Below, piece after piece: positions 25,786 to 35,618 of a stretch of DNA of 64,000 nt. The DNA comes from JAEMQF01 sp963775015 (GTDB taxonomy: Bacteria; Pseudomonadota; Gammaproteobacteria; Burkholderiales; Burkholderiaceae_C), in assembly GCA_963775015.1 (NCBI GenBank), contig CAVZHI010000007.1:235034-299033 (forward strand), written 5' to 3'. Below the pieces are notes generated by a model. It was not told the origin of the DNA. It was given only the letters and a program-made list of their open reading frames with translations, and did not search any database. The position numbers and the translations under genes are program-made. The first letter of the stretch is position 1. Every line of letters starts with the position of its first letter.

Positions 25786-27315
25786 ATGGGCGCAGCCGAA
25801 GCTTTCACCACCACGACCGACGTGAGCCACTGGATTGCCGGCCGGCGCTTCAGCGCGGCGCCCGGCGCGCCAGGGCGGACCCAAGCGGTCTACAACCCGG
25901 CCAGCGGAAGCGTGGCGCGCCAGGTGTGCCTGGCCGGCGAGCGCGAAGTCGCCGCCGCGGTCGCCGCGGCCGACGAGGCGTTTCCGGCCTGGGCGGACAC
26001 GCCGCCGATCCGCCGCGCGCGCGTGCTGAACAAGTTCCTCGAACTCATGAACCGGCACCGCGATGCGCTCGCCGCGATGATCACCGCCGAACATGGCAAG
26101 GTGTTCAGCGACGCGCAGGGCGAGGTCACGCGCGGCATCGACATCGTCGAGTTCGCGTGCGGCGTTCCGCAATTGCTGAAGGGCGACTACACGGACCAGG
26201 TGAGCACGGGAATCGACAATTGGACGCTGCGCCAGCCGCTGGGCGTCGTCGCGGGCGTGACGCCGTTCAACTTCCCGTGCATGGTGCCGTGCTGGATGTT
26301 CCCGGTGGCGCTCGCGTGCGGCAACACCTTTGTCTTGAAGCCGAGCCCGCTGGACCCGAGCGCGTCGCTCTTCATGGCCGAGCTGCTGCGCGACGCCGGG
26401 CTGCCAGACGGCGTGTTCAACGTCGTGCAAGGCGACAAGGTCGCGGTCGACGCGCTGCTCGCGCACCCGCTCGTGAAGGCGCTGAGTTTTGTCGGCTCGA
26501 CGCCGATCGCACATTCGCTGTACCAGAGCGGCGCGCTGCACGGCAAGCGCGTGCAGGCGCTCGGCGGGGCGAAGAACCACATGGTTGTGATGCCTGACGC
26601 GCATCTCGAACAGACGGTCGACGCGCTCATCGGCAGTGCTTACGGCTCGGCGGGCGAGCGCTGCATGGCGATCAGCGTCGCGGTGCTGGTGGGCGACGTC
26701 GCCGAGAAAATCGTTCCCTTGCTCGCCGAGCGAGCGCGGCGCCTGAAGGTCGGCAGCGGCCTGGCGCCCGAGGTCGAAATGGGTCCGGTCATCAGCCAGG
26801 CCGCAAAAGACCGCATCGAGAGCTACATCGCGCTCGGCGTCGAAGAGGGCGCCAAACTCGTCGTCGACGGCCGCGGCTTCACAATTCCTGGCCACGAAAA
26901 GGGCTTCTTCACCGGCGGCACGCTGTTTGACCGCGTCACGCCTTCGATGCGAATCTACAAGGAAGAGATCTTCGGCCCGGTGCTCGGCTGCGTGCGCGTG
27001 CCCGACATGGCAGCTGCGCTGCAACTCATCAACGAGCACGAGTTCGGCAACGGTGTCGCGTGTTTCACGAGCGACGGCAACGTCGCGCGCGAATTCTCGC
27101 GGAGGGTACAGGTCGGCATGGTCGGCATCAATGTGCCGATTCCCGTGCCGATGGCCTGGCACGGCTTCGGCGGCTGGAAGAGGTCGCTCTTTGGCGACAT
27201 GCATGCCTATGGCGAAGAGGGCGTGCGTTTCTACACCAAGCAAAAGAGCGTGATGCAGCGCTGGCCCGAGAGCACGCCCAAGGGCGCCGAGTTCGCGATG
27301 CCGGTGTCGAAGTAG
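25786..27315 (+). CDS. mmsA: CoA-acylating methylmalonate-semialdehyde dehydrogenase
   Basis: Oxidises methylmalonate semialdehyde (and malonate semialdehyde) with CoA to propionyl-CoA (acetyl-CoA) in valine, thymine and inositol breakdown. The 509-residue aldehyde dehydrogenase has T-P-F-N-F-P-C-M-V-P-C-W-M, typical of the MMSDH subfamily. The catalytic Cys293 lies in S-A-G-E-R-C-M-A. The general-base glutamate of other aldehyde dehydrogenases is absent from Q-A-L-G-G-A-K-N-H, as expected for CoA-dependent members. AAGGAG precedes the ATG at 25786. A terminator lies in its leader. No other valine-degradation gene is adjacent. Confidence 0.92.
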   Translation: MGAAEAFTTTTDVSHWIAGRRFSAAPGAPGRTQAVYNPASGSVARQVCLAGEREVAAAVAAADEAFPAWADTPPIRRARVLNKFLELMNRHRDALAAMITAEHGKVFSDAQGEVTRGIDIVEFACGVPQLLKGDYTDQVSTGIDNWTLRQPLGVVAGVTPFNFPCMVPCWMFPVALACGNTFVLKPSPLDPSASLFMAELLRDAGLPDGVFNVVQGDKVAVDALLAHPLVKALSFVGSTPIAHSLYQSGALHGKRVQALGGAKNHMVVMPDAHLEQTVDALIGSAYGSAGERCMAISVAVLVGDVAEKIVPLLAERARRLKVGSGLAPEVEMGPVISQAAKDRIESYIALGVEEGAKLVVDGRGFTIPGHEKGFFTGGTLFDRVTPSMRIYKEEIFGPVLGCVRVPDMAAALQLINEHEFGNGVACFTSDGNVAREFSRRVQVGMVGINVPIPVPMAWHGFGGWKRSLFGDMHAYGEEGVRFYTKQKSVMQRWPESTPKGAEFAMPVSK

Positions 27316-27327
27316 CGCCGCCGCAGG

Positions 27328-27939
27328 CTACTTCGGCGCCGCTTTCGCCGCCGCCACCTCGGCGGCGAGCTGATCGCCGGTCTTGTAATGCGGGACGCGG
27401 AACACGAGCCGTTTCGTGCGTTGCCAGAAGCTGTGGCTGCCGGCGACTTCTTCGCGCCAGTAGCGGTCGGCGAGTTCGATGTTGCGTTTCAGATCGAGTT
27501 CGAACGCCGCCTTGCTTCCCGGGCCGCCGTTGATGAACAGGCGCCCGTCGATGATGCGCCAGGTGTCGGCGTCGCCGCCCCAGGGAATCGCGTAGGCGAT
27601 GCCGTTCGCGCAATAGCCGCCGTATTCGGGTTGGTATTTTTTCGGGTTCGCGTCGAACAGCGCCTTGTGCTCGGCGCTCGCGAAGCGAAACGTCACGCCC
27701 TCGTAGACGCTCTTGAACTGGTTCGAGCCGAGGGCGTGCCGGCCCTGCGTGAAGTAGGCGACGACGTCGTGGCCCTTCAGCATGACGCGCTCATCGTCGC
27801 CGTCGGCGACGGCGTTCACGGGTTGCAGCGCGGTCGACGGATTTTGCGCACGCATCGCGCCGCAACCCGACAGCAGCGCGGCGCCGCAGACGGCAGCGGC
27901 GATGATGAAGAGGCGGCGCAGCGACAAGGCCTGGGTCAT
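27328..27939 (-). CDS. YHS-domain lipoprotein
   Basis: A 203-residue lipoprotein beginning MTQALSLRRLFIIAAAV, with the lipobox L-S-G-C near residue 26. The YHS-type domain follows: L-K-G-H-D-V-V-A-Y-F, F-R-F-A-S-A-E-H-K-A-L-F, Y-Q-P-E-Y-G-G-Y-C-A-N-G, A-I-P-W-G-G. The C-terminus R-L-V-F-R-V-P-H-Y-K-T-G is almost identical to that of the protein at 12703-13353, so they are paralogues that differ in export type (lipidated here, soluble there). It is convergent with mmsA. Function unknown; a periplasmic metal-linked role is inference. Confidence 0.8.
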   Translation of the reverse strand: MTQALSLRRLFIIAAAVCGAALLSGCGAMRAQNPSTALQPVNAVADGDDERVMLKGHDVVAYFTQGRHALGSNQFKSVYEGVTFRFASAEHKALFDANPKKYQPEYGGYCANGIAYAIPWGGDADTWRIIDGRLFINGGPGSKAAFELDLKRNIELADRYWREEVAGSHSFWQRTKRLVFRVPHYKTGDQLAAEVAAAKAAPK

Positions 27940-28039
27940 GGGGGGCTCCCAACAAGACGGATGCGCGAGTTTCCCATGTTCGATGGCGGCACAATGCGCG
28001 CGAGGCTGGATTGCGAATCGGGCTCGGCGGAGGCGAGGA

Positions 28040-29030
28040 GTGGACAAGAGAAAAAATCTTCTTTGGCGAATCCTCGCTGCCACCGCCGCGCCTGCTCGGC
28101 GTGTTGGTGGGCGCGGGTCAGGCCCAGTCGAACTGGCCCGACAAGCCGATCGTGATGGTCGTTCCGTTCCCGCCCGGGGGCGTCGCCGACACGGTGGCGC
28201 GCCCGGTCGCGGAAGCGCTGGCGCGCGAGCTGAAGCAGGCGGTGATCGTCGAGAACCGTGCCGGCGCCGGAGGTGCGCTCGGGATCGCGCACGCGTCGCG
28301 CGCGCCCGCCGACGGTTTCACGCTGCTGTTGTCGCTGTCGTCGATCTCGATCCTTCCCGAGGCCGACAAGCTGTTCGACCGCAAGCCCGCGTTCACCGTG
28401 AACCAGTTCAAGCCGGTCGCGCGCTTCACCGCCGACCCGACGGTGTTCGTCGTGCGCGCCGACGCGCCCTGGAAAACGCTCGCCGAGTTCATCGCCGACG
28501 CCAAAGCGAAGCCGAGCGCTTTCAACTACGGCAGCTCGGGCAACTACGGAACGATGCACGTGCCGATGGAAATGCTCAAGGCGAACGCCGGATTTCGCAT
28601 GACGCACATTCCCTACACCGGCGCCGGACCGGCGCTCGCCGCGTTGCTCGGCGGTCAGGTCGACGCGGTCGCGAGCGGCCCGTCGACGATTGCGCAGCAC
28701 ATCAAAGCCGGCAAATTGCGCGCCCTGGCGCACTGGGGGCAGCAAGCGCTCGCGAGCCTGCCCGAAGTGCCAAGCCTCGCACAGCTCGGTCACCCGGTGC
28801 GCTTCGCGCAGTGGTCGGGCCTGTTCGTCGCAGCGAACACGCCGCAGGACATCGTCGACAAGCTGCGCGCCGCGGCGCGCAAGGTCGCGAGCGACCCCCA
28901 AGTGGTGCAGGTGATCGCGCGCGCCGGGAGCCCGATCGACTACCTCGACGCCCCCGAGTTCCAGGCCTATTGGGACGCCGACGCGCAGGCCATGACGGCG
29001 GCGGTGCGCGGCATCGGCAAGGTCGAATAG
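28040..29030 (+). CDS. TctC-family tripartite tricarboxylate transporter substrate-binding protein, frame broken in the signal peptide
   Basis: Periplasmic solute-binding protein for carboxylic acids of the Bug/TctC family, expanded in Burkholderiales. The GTG at 28040 follows a GA-rich ribosome site and gives M-D-K-R-K-N-L-L-W-R-I-L-A-A-T-A-A. The frame must then skip one base near 28095 to continue L-L-G-V-L-V-G-A-G-Q-A-Q, the rest of a normal signal peptide. The mature part is intact: P-F-P-P-G-G-V-A-D-T, G-S-S-G-N-Y-G-T-M-H and P-Y-T-G-A-G-P-A-L. No tctA or tctB is nearby, which is usual for orphan Bug proteins. One extra base is present, either an assembly error or a real lesion. Confidence 0.8.
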
Positions 29031-29075
29031 CGCCGCGGCGTTGCCCTGCGGATTTTTCAACGGAGACATCGAAGC

Positions 29076-29553
29076 ATGGCCGAGACGCCTTTTCCCGCGC
29101 CGCCGCAGCTGGTGCCGATGACCCAGGTGCGCTGCGACGTCGGCCCGGTGGTCAGCCTGGGCGCGGCGAAGCACGGCGAGCGGCGCTACGTGGCCTTGCT
29201 CGGCGGCACGGTGCGTGGGCCCGAACTGAACGGGGTGGTCGTTCCCGGCGGGGTCGACTGGCAAGTGAACCGCACCGACGGCGCGCTCGACATCGCCGCG
29301 CACTACGTGATCCGCACTGACGACGGCGCGCTGATCGAAGTGCAGAGCGACGGTTTGCGCCACGGTCCGGCCGACGTGCTGGCGCGCCTGGCGCGTGGCG
29401 ACTTGGTGCCGCGCGATGAATATTTCTTCCGCACCGTCGTGCGCTTCACCACCGGCGCGCCGGCGTGGCTGCACCTGAACAAGGTGCTCGCGCTCGCGGT
29501 CGGGTCAGCGCGAAGCGAGTGCGGTGCTGCTCGACTTCTACCGCATCACATAG
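29076..29553 (+). CDS. DUF3237 family protein, one-base insertion near the end
   Basis: Small protein of the DUF3237 family, function unknown, about 158 residues once the frame is repaired. The pattern Y-V-A-L-L-G-G-T-V-R-G-P, V-V-P-G-G-V-D-W-Q and L-D-I-A-A-H-Y-V-I-R-T is clear. The frame breaks at the GGG of 29502-29504. Removing one G lets it continue A-S-A-V-L-L-D-F-Y-R-I-T to the TAG at 29551-29553, the normal C-terminus of the family. It starts 45 bp after the TctC gene and may be cotranscribed with it. It converges on phoX. Confidence 0.75.
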
Positions 29554-29572
29554 CGCGCCGCCGCCGGCCGAC

Positions 29573-31512
29573 TCAGGTGCCGATGAGCCCGCCGTCGGCG
29601 CGCCGGATCACGACCGTCGCCGAGCGCGGCCGGCCACCCGGCTGGTAGTCGGGCCAGTTCGAGAACTTCGTCGGCTCGGCCGGGTCGCTGCGGTCCGGAG
29701 GGCGTTTCGCCCGGATGCTGAACGTTGATGAACAGGGTGCGTCCGTCAGGGGCGAACGTGATGCCCGTGATCTCGCAGTTCACCGGGCCGGTGAGGAATC
29801 GCCGCACTTCACCGGTCGAGCGGTCACAGGCGAGCAGCTGGTTGTTGCCGATGCGTTCCATTTCGCCCTTGTACATCTGCGTCGCGTGGGCGTCGGTCTC
29901 GATCCACAACACGCCGCGCGCGTCGAGCAGCAGGCCGTCGGGGCAGGCGAAGATGTCGCCCTTGACGTTGCCCTTCGCCTCGGCGCGTTCGTTCTTCGGA
30001 TCTCCGGCGAGCACGAGATGGCTCCACTGCAGCGTCAGGCTGTCGAAGTCGCCCTCCTCCTTCCAGCGCACGATGCCGCCCATCACGTTGTTCGCGCGCG
30101 GGTTCACGGCGTCGACGCCCGGCATGTCCTTGCCGCCGCGCGAGCTGTTGTTCGTCAAGCGTGCAGTAGACCTCGCGCGTCTGTTGTGGTCGATCGCGAA
30201 CCACTCCGGCCGGTCCATCTTCGTCGCGCCGAGCAGGTCGCTCGCCTGGCGCGACTTGATCACCACTTCACCCTGGTCGGCAAACCCGTTCGCTGCGGTC
30301 AGCGGGCCCTGGCCCTGCACGCAGCGGAAGCCACGCGCCGGTGCCGTCGGCGTTGAAACGCGCCACGTACAAGGTTCCGTGGTCGAGCAGCTCGCGGTTC
30401 GCCTGCGCCGCGCTCAATCCCGCGCCGGCCGGGCGCACCGGATCGCGGCTGACGAACTTGTAGATGTACTCGAAGCGCGCGTCTTCACCGGAATAGACGA
30501 CGGCACGCCGATCGCGGGTCGAGCGCGACCCACGCGCCTTCGTGCGCGGCACGGCCGATGCGCCGTGCGCTTGACGGGCGTCGAGCCCGGGTCCAGCGGG
30601 TCGATCTCGACGACCCAGCCGAAGCGGTTGAATTCGTTCGGGTGCTTTTGCGCGTCGAAGCGTTCGTCGTGTTCGGGCCAGCGGTAGAAGCCCGTCTTGC
30701 GCAGGCCCCAACGCTGCTGGTGCGTATCGGGCTTGTCGCCGCCGTCGAAATAGAACGCGAAGTTCTCTTCGCCGGAGAGGTAGGTGCCCCAGGGCGTCTG
30801 GCTGCTCGCGCAGTTGTTCAGCGTTCCGAGCACGGTGCGGCCCTGCGGGTCCGCCGCGGTGCGCATGCAGCGCGTGGCCGGCTGCGGGCCCGCCCACGGC
30901 GAATGGCGTGTAGGCGGTGAAGCGGCGCGCATAACGCGACGGCCGCACCATTTGCCAGCCGCCTTGCGCGGCGGCGACGAGCGCTTCGATCTCGATCACC
31001 GCCACGCCATGCGCCGCTTGCGACTTGCGCACTTTCTCCGCGCTCCAGGTCTTGATGCCGTCCGGGTGCAGCAGGCCGTCGTCGGTGTATTCATGGTTCA
31101 TCACGAGCAGGCCGCGCTTCGAGCCGTCGAGCGCGTAATACTCGATGCCGTCGTGGTGCATGCCCATCTGCACTTCCTGGTCGGTGGCGCTGTTGCTGGC
31201 GTCGACGCGCCACTCCGGCATGTTGCCCGGCACACCGATAGCCTCGCCCCAAGGCGCGAGCGCGCTCGCCACATAGCCTTCGGGAACCACCAGGGTGTCG
31301 TTGTTCGCGGCCGGGATCGCCTTTGAAGCCGAGCAGCGGGCCGCAGCCGGGCAGGCCGGCGCAGCCCGCGAGCAGTCGGCCGAACACGCTCGCCGCGACG
31401 GCGCCGGTGCCGCCCTGCACCCAGCGTCTGCGCGCCGGGTCCGAGACTTCGTGGAAGTTCGGGTTCGACGAAGTGATTGCTGATTCTCCATCGTGTCGAA
31501 GTCTTTGGCCAT
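29573..31512 (-). pseudogene. phoX: PhoX-family alkaline phosphatase (DUF839), interrupted by multiple insertions
   Basis: Homologue of the calcium/iron-dependent periplasmic alkaline phosphatase PhoX. The intact coding order is recognisable: M-A-K-D-F-D-T-M-E-N, a hydrophobic export segment, V-V-P-E-G-Y-V, M-G-M-H-H-D-G-I-E-Y-Y, M-N-H-E-Y-T-D-D, T-P-W-G-T-Y-L-S-G-E-E-N-F, F-E-Y-I-Y-K-F-V-S, N-N-S-S-R-G-G, and C-terminal Q-P-G-G-R-P-R-S-A-T to a TGA at 29573-29575. Reading it through needs at least eight frame corrections between about 29.69 and 31.48 kb, each removing one or two extra bases. The residues between breaks look under full protein constraint, so assembly error is more likely than decay. 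Confidence 0.75.
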
Positions 31513-31625
31513 GGCCTTGCTCCAGTGAATTCTTTGATTTTCGTCGGGTGCGCGTGACAGTGACGTGGCAGCGCCTCGCTCACTGTAGCGTCGCGGCCGG
31601 CTGCCCGGTTGCCGACGCGCCGGGC

Positions 31626-32853
31626 TCAGCGCGGCGCGATCTGCGCCAGTGCGGCGTCGAGATCGCGTGCTGCCTGCTGCGGCAAAGCGGCGCGCCGCGA
31701 CACCTGACCGGTGCCCGCGGCGGCGACTTGCAGCGTTCCGTCGCCCCAGGTGATGCTGCTGTGCAGTTGCGCATCGCGCAGAAGATGCAGCGGCTGCGCG
31801 GAACTTGCAGTGACGCTCGGGGCCTGCGCGTGCTGTGGCGTCAACGATCGGCGCACCGGCCGCGGCATCGAGCTGCGCCAGCCAAGCCTGGAATTCACTC
31901 GACATGGCGCGTGGTGCCTCTGCGCTGCGGCGCCAGGTCCAGCGTTCAGGTTGCGCCGCAATCGCCTCGCGCAATGGCGCCAACGGCGTCCCGACCGCCA
32001 GTGAAGGTGCGGCTTGCAGCGCGGCCTTGGCGCGTGCTGCGGCGGGTTCGCTGCGCGCCATGGCACGCGCTTCGGGGCGCGCCGAAGCGAGCGCTGAAGG
32101 CGCTGCGCCGGCTCCCTCCGCGGTGGCACGATCCTGCGCGGCGCCCAGCGCGGCGCCACCGGCGGAGAGCTGCGGCGGTGCGGCGAGCGGTGCCGCGGGC
32201 GTTTCTGCGACGGCCGCAGCGCGCCGCGCAGGCTCTGCTGTCGCAGTTCGTACCGAGTTGTCGGACCTCTGCCGGGCAGGGTCGGGTTCGGCCGCTGCGC
32301 TTTCGATCGCCGGCGCCGGAGCCGGGTCCGCAGCGCCGCGCGACGCCGATTCGCGCAGCACCGCGCCAGGCTTGTTCGCGGCAGTCGCCCTGGCTTCGGC
32401 TTTGGCGGGAAGGCGCGCCGACTCGCGTTCGACGGCGGCCGCCGGCTGCGGCGCAGGCGCTGCGCTGGGCGTCGCGCGGGCGCGCTGGGCAGCGGCATCG
32501 TTCGACCGGTCCTGCGCCTGCGGCACGGAATCGAGCGCCGGCTCGATCGGCTGCCCCCACCACAACACGCCGACCAGCGTCGCGACCGTCAAGCCACCCA
32601 AAGCGCCGGCCAGGCGTGGCGTGCTAAGCCCGGCCCACGCCGCTGCAAGCCAGCGCAGCAAGGAGCTTGTCTCGGCAGGTCTGTCGCCTCCGGTCGGCGT
32701 GCGTGCGACGGCGCTGCGCGCGGCGCGCAGGATGGCGTCGCTCACAACCGCCGGCGCTGCGAGCTGCGCGTCGGGCGCGTGGCGCAGCGCGCCTTGCAGG
32801 TGGGCGTCGCGCTCGGCGTCGCGCAGCGGGTCGGTGGGGGGCGTGGGCGTCAT
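31626..32853 (-). CDS. Putative anti-sigma-like membrane protein, one-base insertion in the C-terminal part
   Basis: The ATG at 32853 overlaps the stop of the ECF sigma gene by 4 bases, the usual sigma/anti-sigma coupling. The first about 80 residues are cytoplasmic. One transmembrane helix (G-G-L-T-V-A-T-L-V-G-V-L-W-W) follows near residue 87, then a long Ala/Pro/Arg-rich periplasmic region. The frame breaks in a C-run near 31815-31820. One base must be skipped to read on to L-H-S-S-I-T-W-G-D-G-T-L-Q-V and the TGA at 31626, about 408 residues in total. No zinc anti-sigma motif was seen. The role is inferred from position and topology. Confidence 0.65.
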
Positions 32854-33488
32854 GAGAGATCTGCCGTCGGAAGGTAAGCGCCCATGCAGGTGCGCAGTTT
32901 GCTCATCGCATAGCGCAGGCGCGTTTTTGCGGTCTCGAAGCCGACGCCCAGCGCTTGCGCCACTTCGGCCAGGCCGAGGCCGTCTTCATGGTGCAGCAGG
33001 AACGCGCTGCGCTGCGCCAGCGGCAGTTGCTCCAGGCAATGCAGCAGGCGCAGTCCGGCGCGACGCCAGAACGCGAGTTCGTCGGCCTGCGGCGCTGCGC
33101 CTGCGGGTGCTGGCCAGTGCTGCCAGGGCGAGGCGTCAGGCTGCCAGGGTTCGTCGCCATTCGCGTCGAGCGCGTCCAGCGCCACCTCGCGGCCGCTGCG
33201 GCGCAGGACGTCGATCGCGCGGTGGTGCGCGAGCGTGAACAGCCAGGTGCGAAACGTCGCGCCCTGCGGCGCCCAGGAATCACGCGAGCGAACGACACGC
33301 AACCAGGTGTCTTGAAACACTTCGTCGACCTGGGGGGCGAGGGCGCCGCCGAGCAATCGCCTCACAAAGCGATAGAGCGCGCCTTGATGGCGCTGGTAAA
33401 GCGCCTCGAATGCGCGCGGATCGCCGCCGGCGAATGCGGCCATCAGCGCGTCGTCGGGGGCTTCGCTGGCTTCTTTGACGGGAGGCAT
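32850..33488 (-). CDS. ECF-type RNA polymerase sigma factor
   Basis: Alternative sigma factor of about 212 residues. Region 2 holds A-L-Y-R-F-V-R-R-L-L-G and V-F-Q-D-T-W-L-R-V-V with T-W-L-F-T-L-A-H-H-R-A-I-D-V-L-R-R. Region 4 holds L-P-L-A-Q-R-S-A-F-L-L-H-H-E-D-G-L-G and the helix-turn-helix E-V-A-Q-A-L-G-V. The intervening region is short, as in ECF factors. A GTG at 33524 would add 12 residues. Its stop overlaps the downstream membrane-protein start (32850-32853), and it probably directs its own operon. recQ lies 50-86 bp upstream on the same strand. Confidence 0.9.
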   Translation of the reverse strand: MPPVKEASEAPDDALMAAFAGGDPRAFEALYQRHQGALYRFVRRLLGGALAPQVDEVFQDTWLRVVRSRDSWAPQGATFRTWLFTLAHHRAIDVLRRSGREVALDALDANGDEPWQPDASPWQHWPAPAGAAPQADELAFWRRAGLRLLHCLEQLPLAQRSAFLLHHEDGLGLAEVAQALGVGFETAKTRLRYAMSKLRTCMGAYLPTADLS

Positions 33489-33573
33489 GCGCAGAATCGT
33501 GTCGACGTTGATACGGCCGAGCACAGTCTATGGGGTGATCCGGCGCGTCTGAGTCCGCGCCCGCCGGCGTTGC

Positions 33574-35470
33574 TTACGCTGCGTCGCGGCTGCCCAGGAC
33601 GCGCAAGATTTCTTCGCCATACGCCTCCAGCTTCTTCACGCCGACGCCGCTGATCTGCGCCAGTTCGTCCAGCGTCTGCGGCCGCGTGCGCGCCATCTCC
33701 AGCAGCGTCGCGTCGTGAAAGACGACGAACGCCGGCAGGTTGTGCGAGCGCGCGACTTCGGCGCGCCAAGTCTTGAGTGCGGCAAAATGCTCCTGGGCGG
33801 CGTCGTCCAGGCCTGCGGGTGCGCCACGTGGCGCCGCCTTGCCGCCCTTGGCGGCTTTGCTGCGCCGCGCGCCGTCGCCGCGCTTGGGCGAATCGTCGCC
33901 TCTCGCGCAGCAGCAGCGTCACATCGCCGCGCAGCACGTCGCGCGAACTCTCGGTCAATTCATAGGTGTTGAACTCGCCTTCGGTGCGCAGGTGGCCGAG
34001 CGCGATCAGTTGGCGCAAGACGCCGCGCCAGCGCGCTTCACTCACCGCCGCGCCGACGCCGAACGTGCTCAGGCGCTCGTGGCCGAACTGCGCCACCTTC
34101 TCCGTCGCTTTGCCGCGCAACACGTCGATCAGGTGCCCGGCGCCGAAGCGCCGCCCGCCGTTCTGGTGAAAGCGGTAGACGCAGCTCAGCGCCATGCGTG
34201 CCGCGTCGGTCGCGTCCCAGGTCGCGGGGGCTTGCAGGCAGTTGTCGCAATTGCCGCAAGGTTGGCTGGTTTCGTCGAAGTAGGCGAGCAGGCGCACGCG
34301 CCGGCAGTCGTGCGCTTCGCAAAGCGCGAGCAGCGCGTCGAGCTTGCCGCGCTGGCGGCGCTTGAATTCCTCGGCGGCCGGGCTGTCGTCGATCATGCGA
34401 CGCTGGTTCACGACGTCGGCCAGGCCGTACGTCATCCACGCGTCTGCGGGTTGGCCGTCACGCCCGGCGCGACCGGTCTCCTGGTAATAGCCCTCGATGT
34501 TCTTCGGCAGGTCCAGGTGCGCGACAAAGCGCACGTCGGGTTTGTCGATCCCCATGCCGAAAGCGATCGTCGCGACCATCACGACGCCGTCTTCGCGCAG
34601 GAACCGGTCCTGATGGCGGCGCCGCGTGTCGGCGTCCAGCCCGGCGTGATAGGGCAGCGCGCTCACGCCCTCGTCAACGAGCCAGGCCGCGGTCTCATCG
34701 ACCTTTTTCCGGCTCTGGCAGTAGACGATTCCCGCGTCGCCGTCGTGCTCGTCCTGGAGGAAGCGCAGCAACTGGCGGCGCGGCTCGTCTTTTTCGACGA
34801 TGCGGTAGCGGATGTTCGGTCGATCGAAACTGCTGACGAAGATGCGCGCGTCGGCGAGCGACAGGCGTTCGATGATGTCGGCACGCGTGATCGCATCGGC
34901 GGTCGCCGTGAGCGCAATGCGCGGCACGTCGGGGTAGCGCTCGTGCAGCACGCTGAGGGCGAGGTAGTCTTCGCGAAAATCGTGGCCCCACTGGCTGACG
35001 CAATGCGCTTCGTCGATCGCGAACAGGCTCAGCAGGTCGCGATCCTGCAGCGAATCGAGCTGCTCCAGAAACCGCGGCGTGGTGACGCGCTCCGGCGCCG
35101 CGTACAGCAGCACGAGGCGCCCGCTCATCATTTCGCGTTCGATGCGCTGCGCCTCGTCGAGCGACAAGGTCGAGTTCAGGAACGCCGCGTGCACGCCGAG
35201 TTCTTCGAGCGCGCCGACCTGGTCGTGCATGAGTGCGATGAGCGGGCTCACGACGACCGTCACACCGCGTTCGCGGCGGTGCCGCAGCAGCGCCGGAACC
35301 TGGTAGCACAGGCTTTTCCCGCCGCCGGTGGGCATCAGCACCAGGGCGTCGCCGCCGCCGCTCACGTGCTCGATGATGGCCTCCTGCGCACCGCGGAACG
35401 TGGCGTAGCCGAAGACCTGCTGGAGGATGCTGGGGGCGGTGTCGGCGGGCTGGAGTTCGGTCGCGAGCAT
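33574..35470 (-). CDS. recQ: ATP-dependent DNA helicase RecQ, one-base insertion before the HRDC domain
   Basis: 3'-5' helicase of recombination and fork repair. From the ATG at 35470 come M-P-T-G-G-G-K-S-L-C-Y-Q, the box D-E-A-H-C-V-S-Q-W-G-H-D-F, Q-E-T-G-R-A-G-R-D-G, the zinc module C-G-N-C-D-N-C, and the winged helix. After L-L-L-R-E (about 33900) one base must be skipped. The linker and HRDC domain then read L-P-A-F-V-V-F-H-D-A-T-L and I-S-G-V-G-V-K-K-L-E-A-Y-G to the TAA at 33574-33576, about 631 residues in total. If the break is real, the helicase core is intact but the HRDC domain is lost. Confidence 0.88.
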
Positions 35471-35618
35471 GGGGGTGGGGCAGGGAACACGATGTTACGC
35501 GACGTGCTGAGTTCACGAATCGCGCGCTCGTGTTTGCGCCTTACCTGCCGATACAAGGCTTCATGGTGAGCCGGCTAACCTGAGCAGGCGCGGGCCACCC
35601 GTCGCGGAGCTTTGCTGA

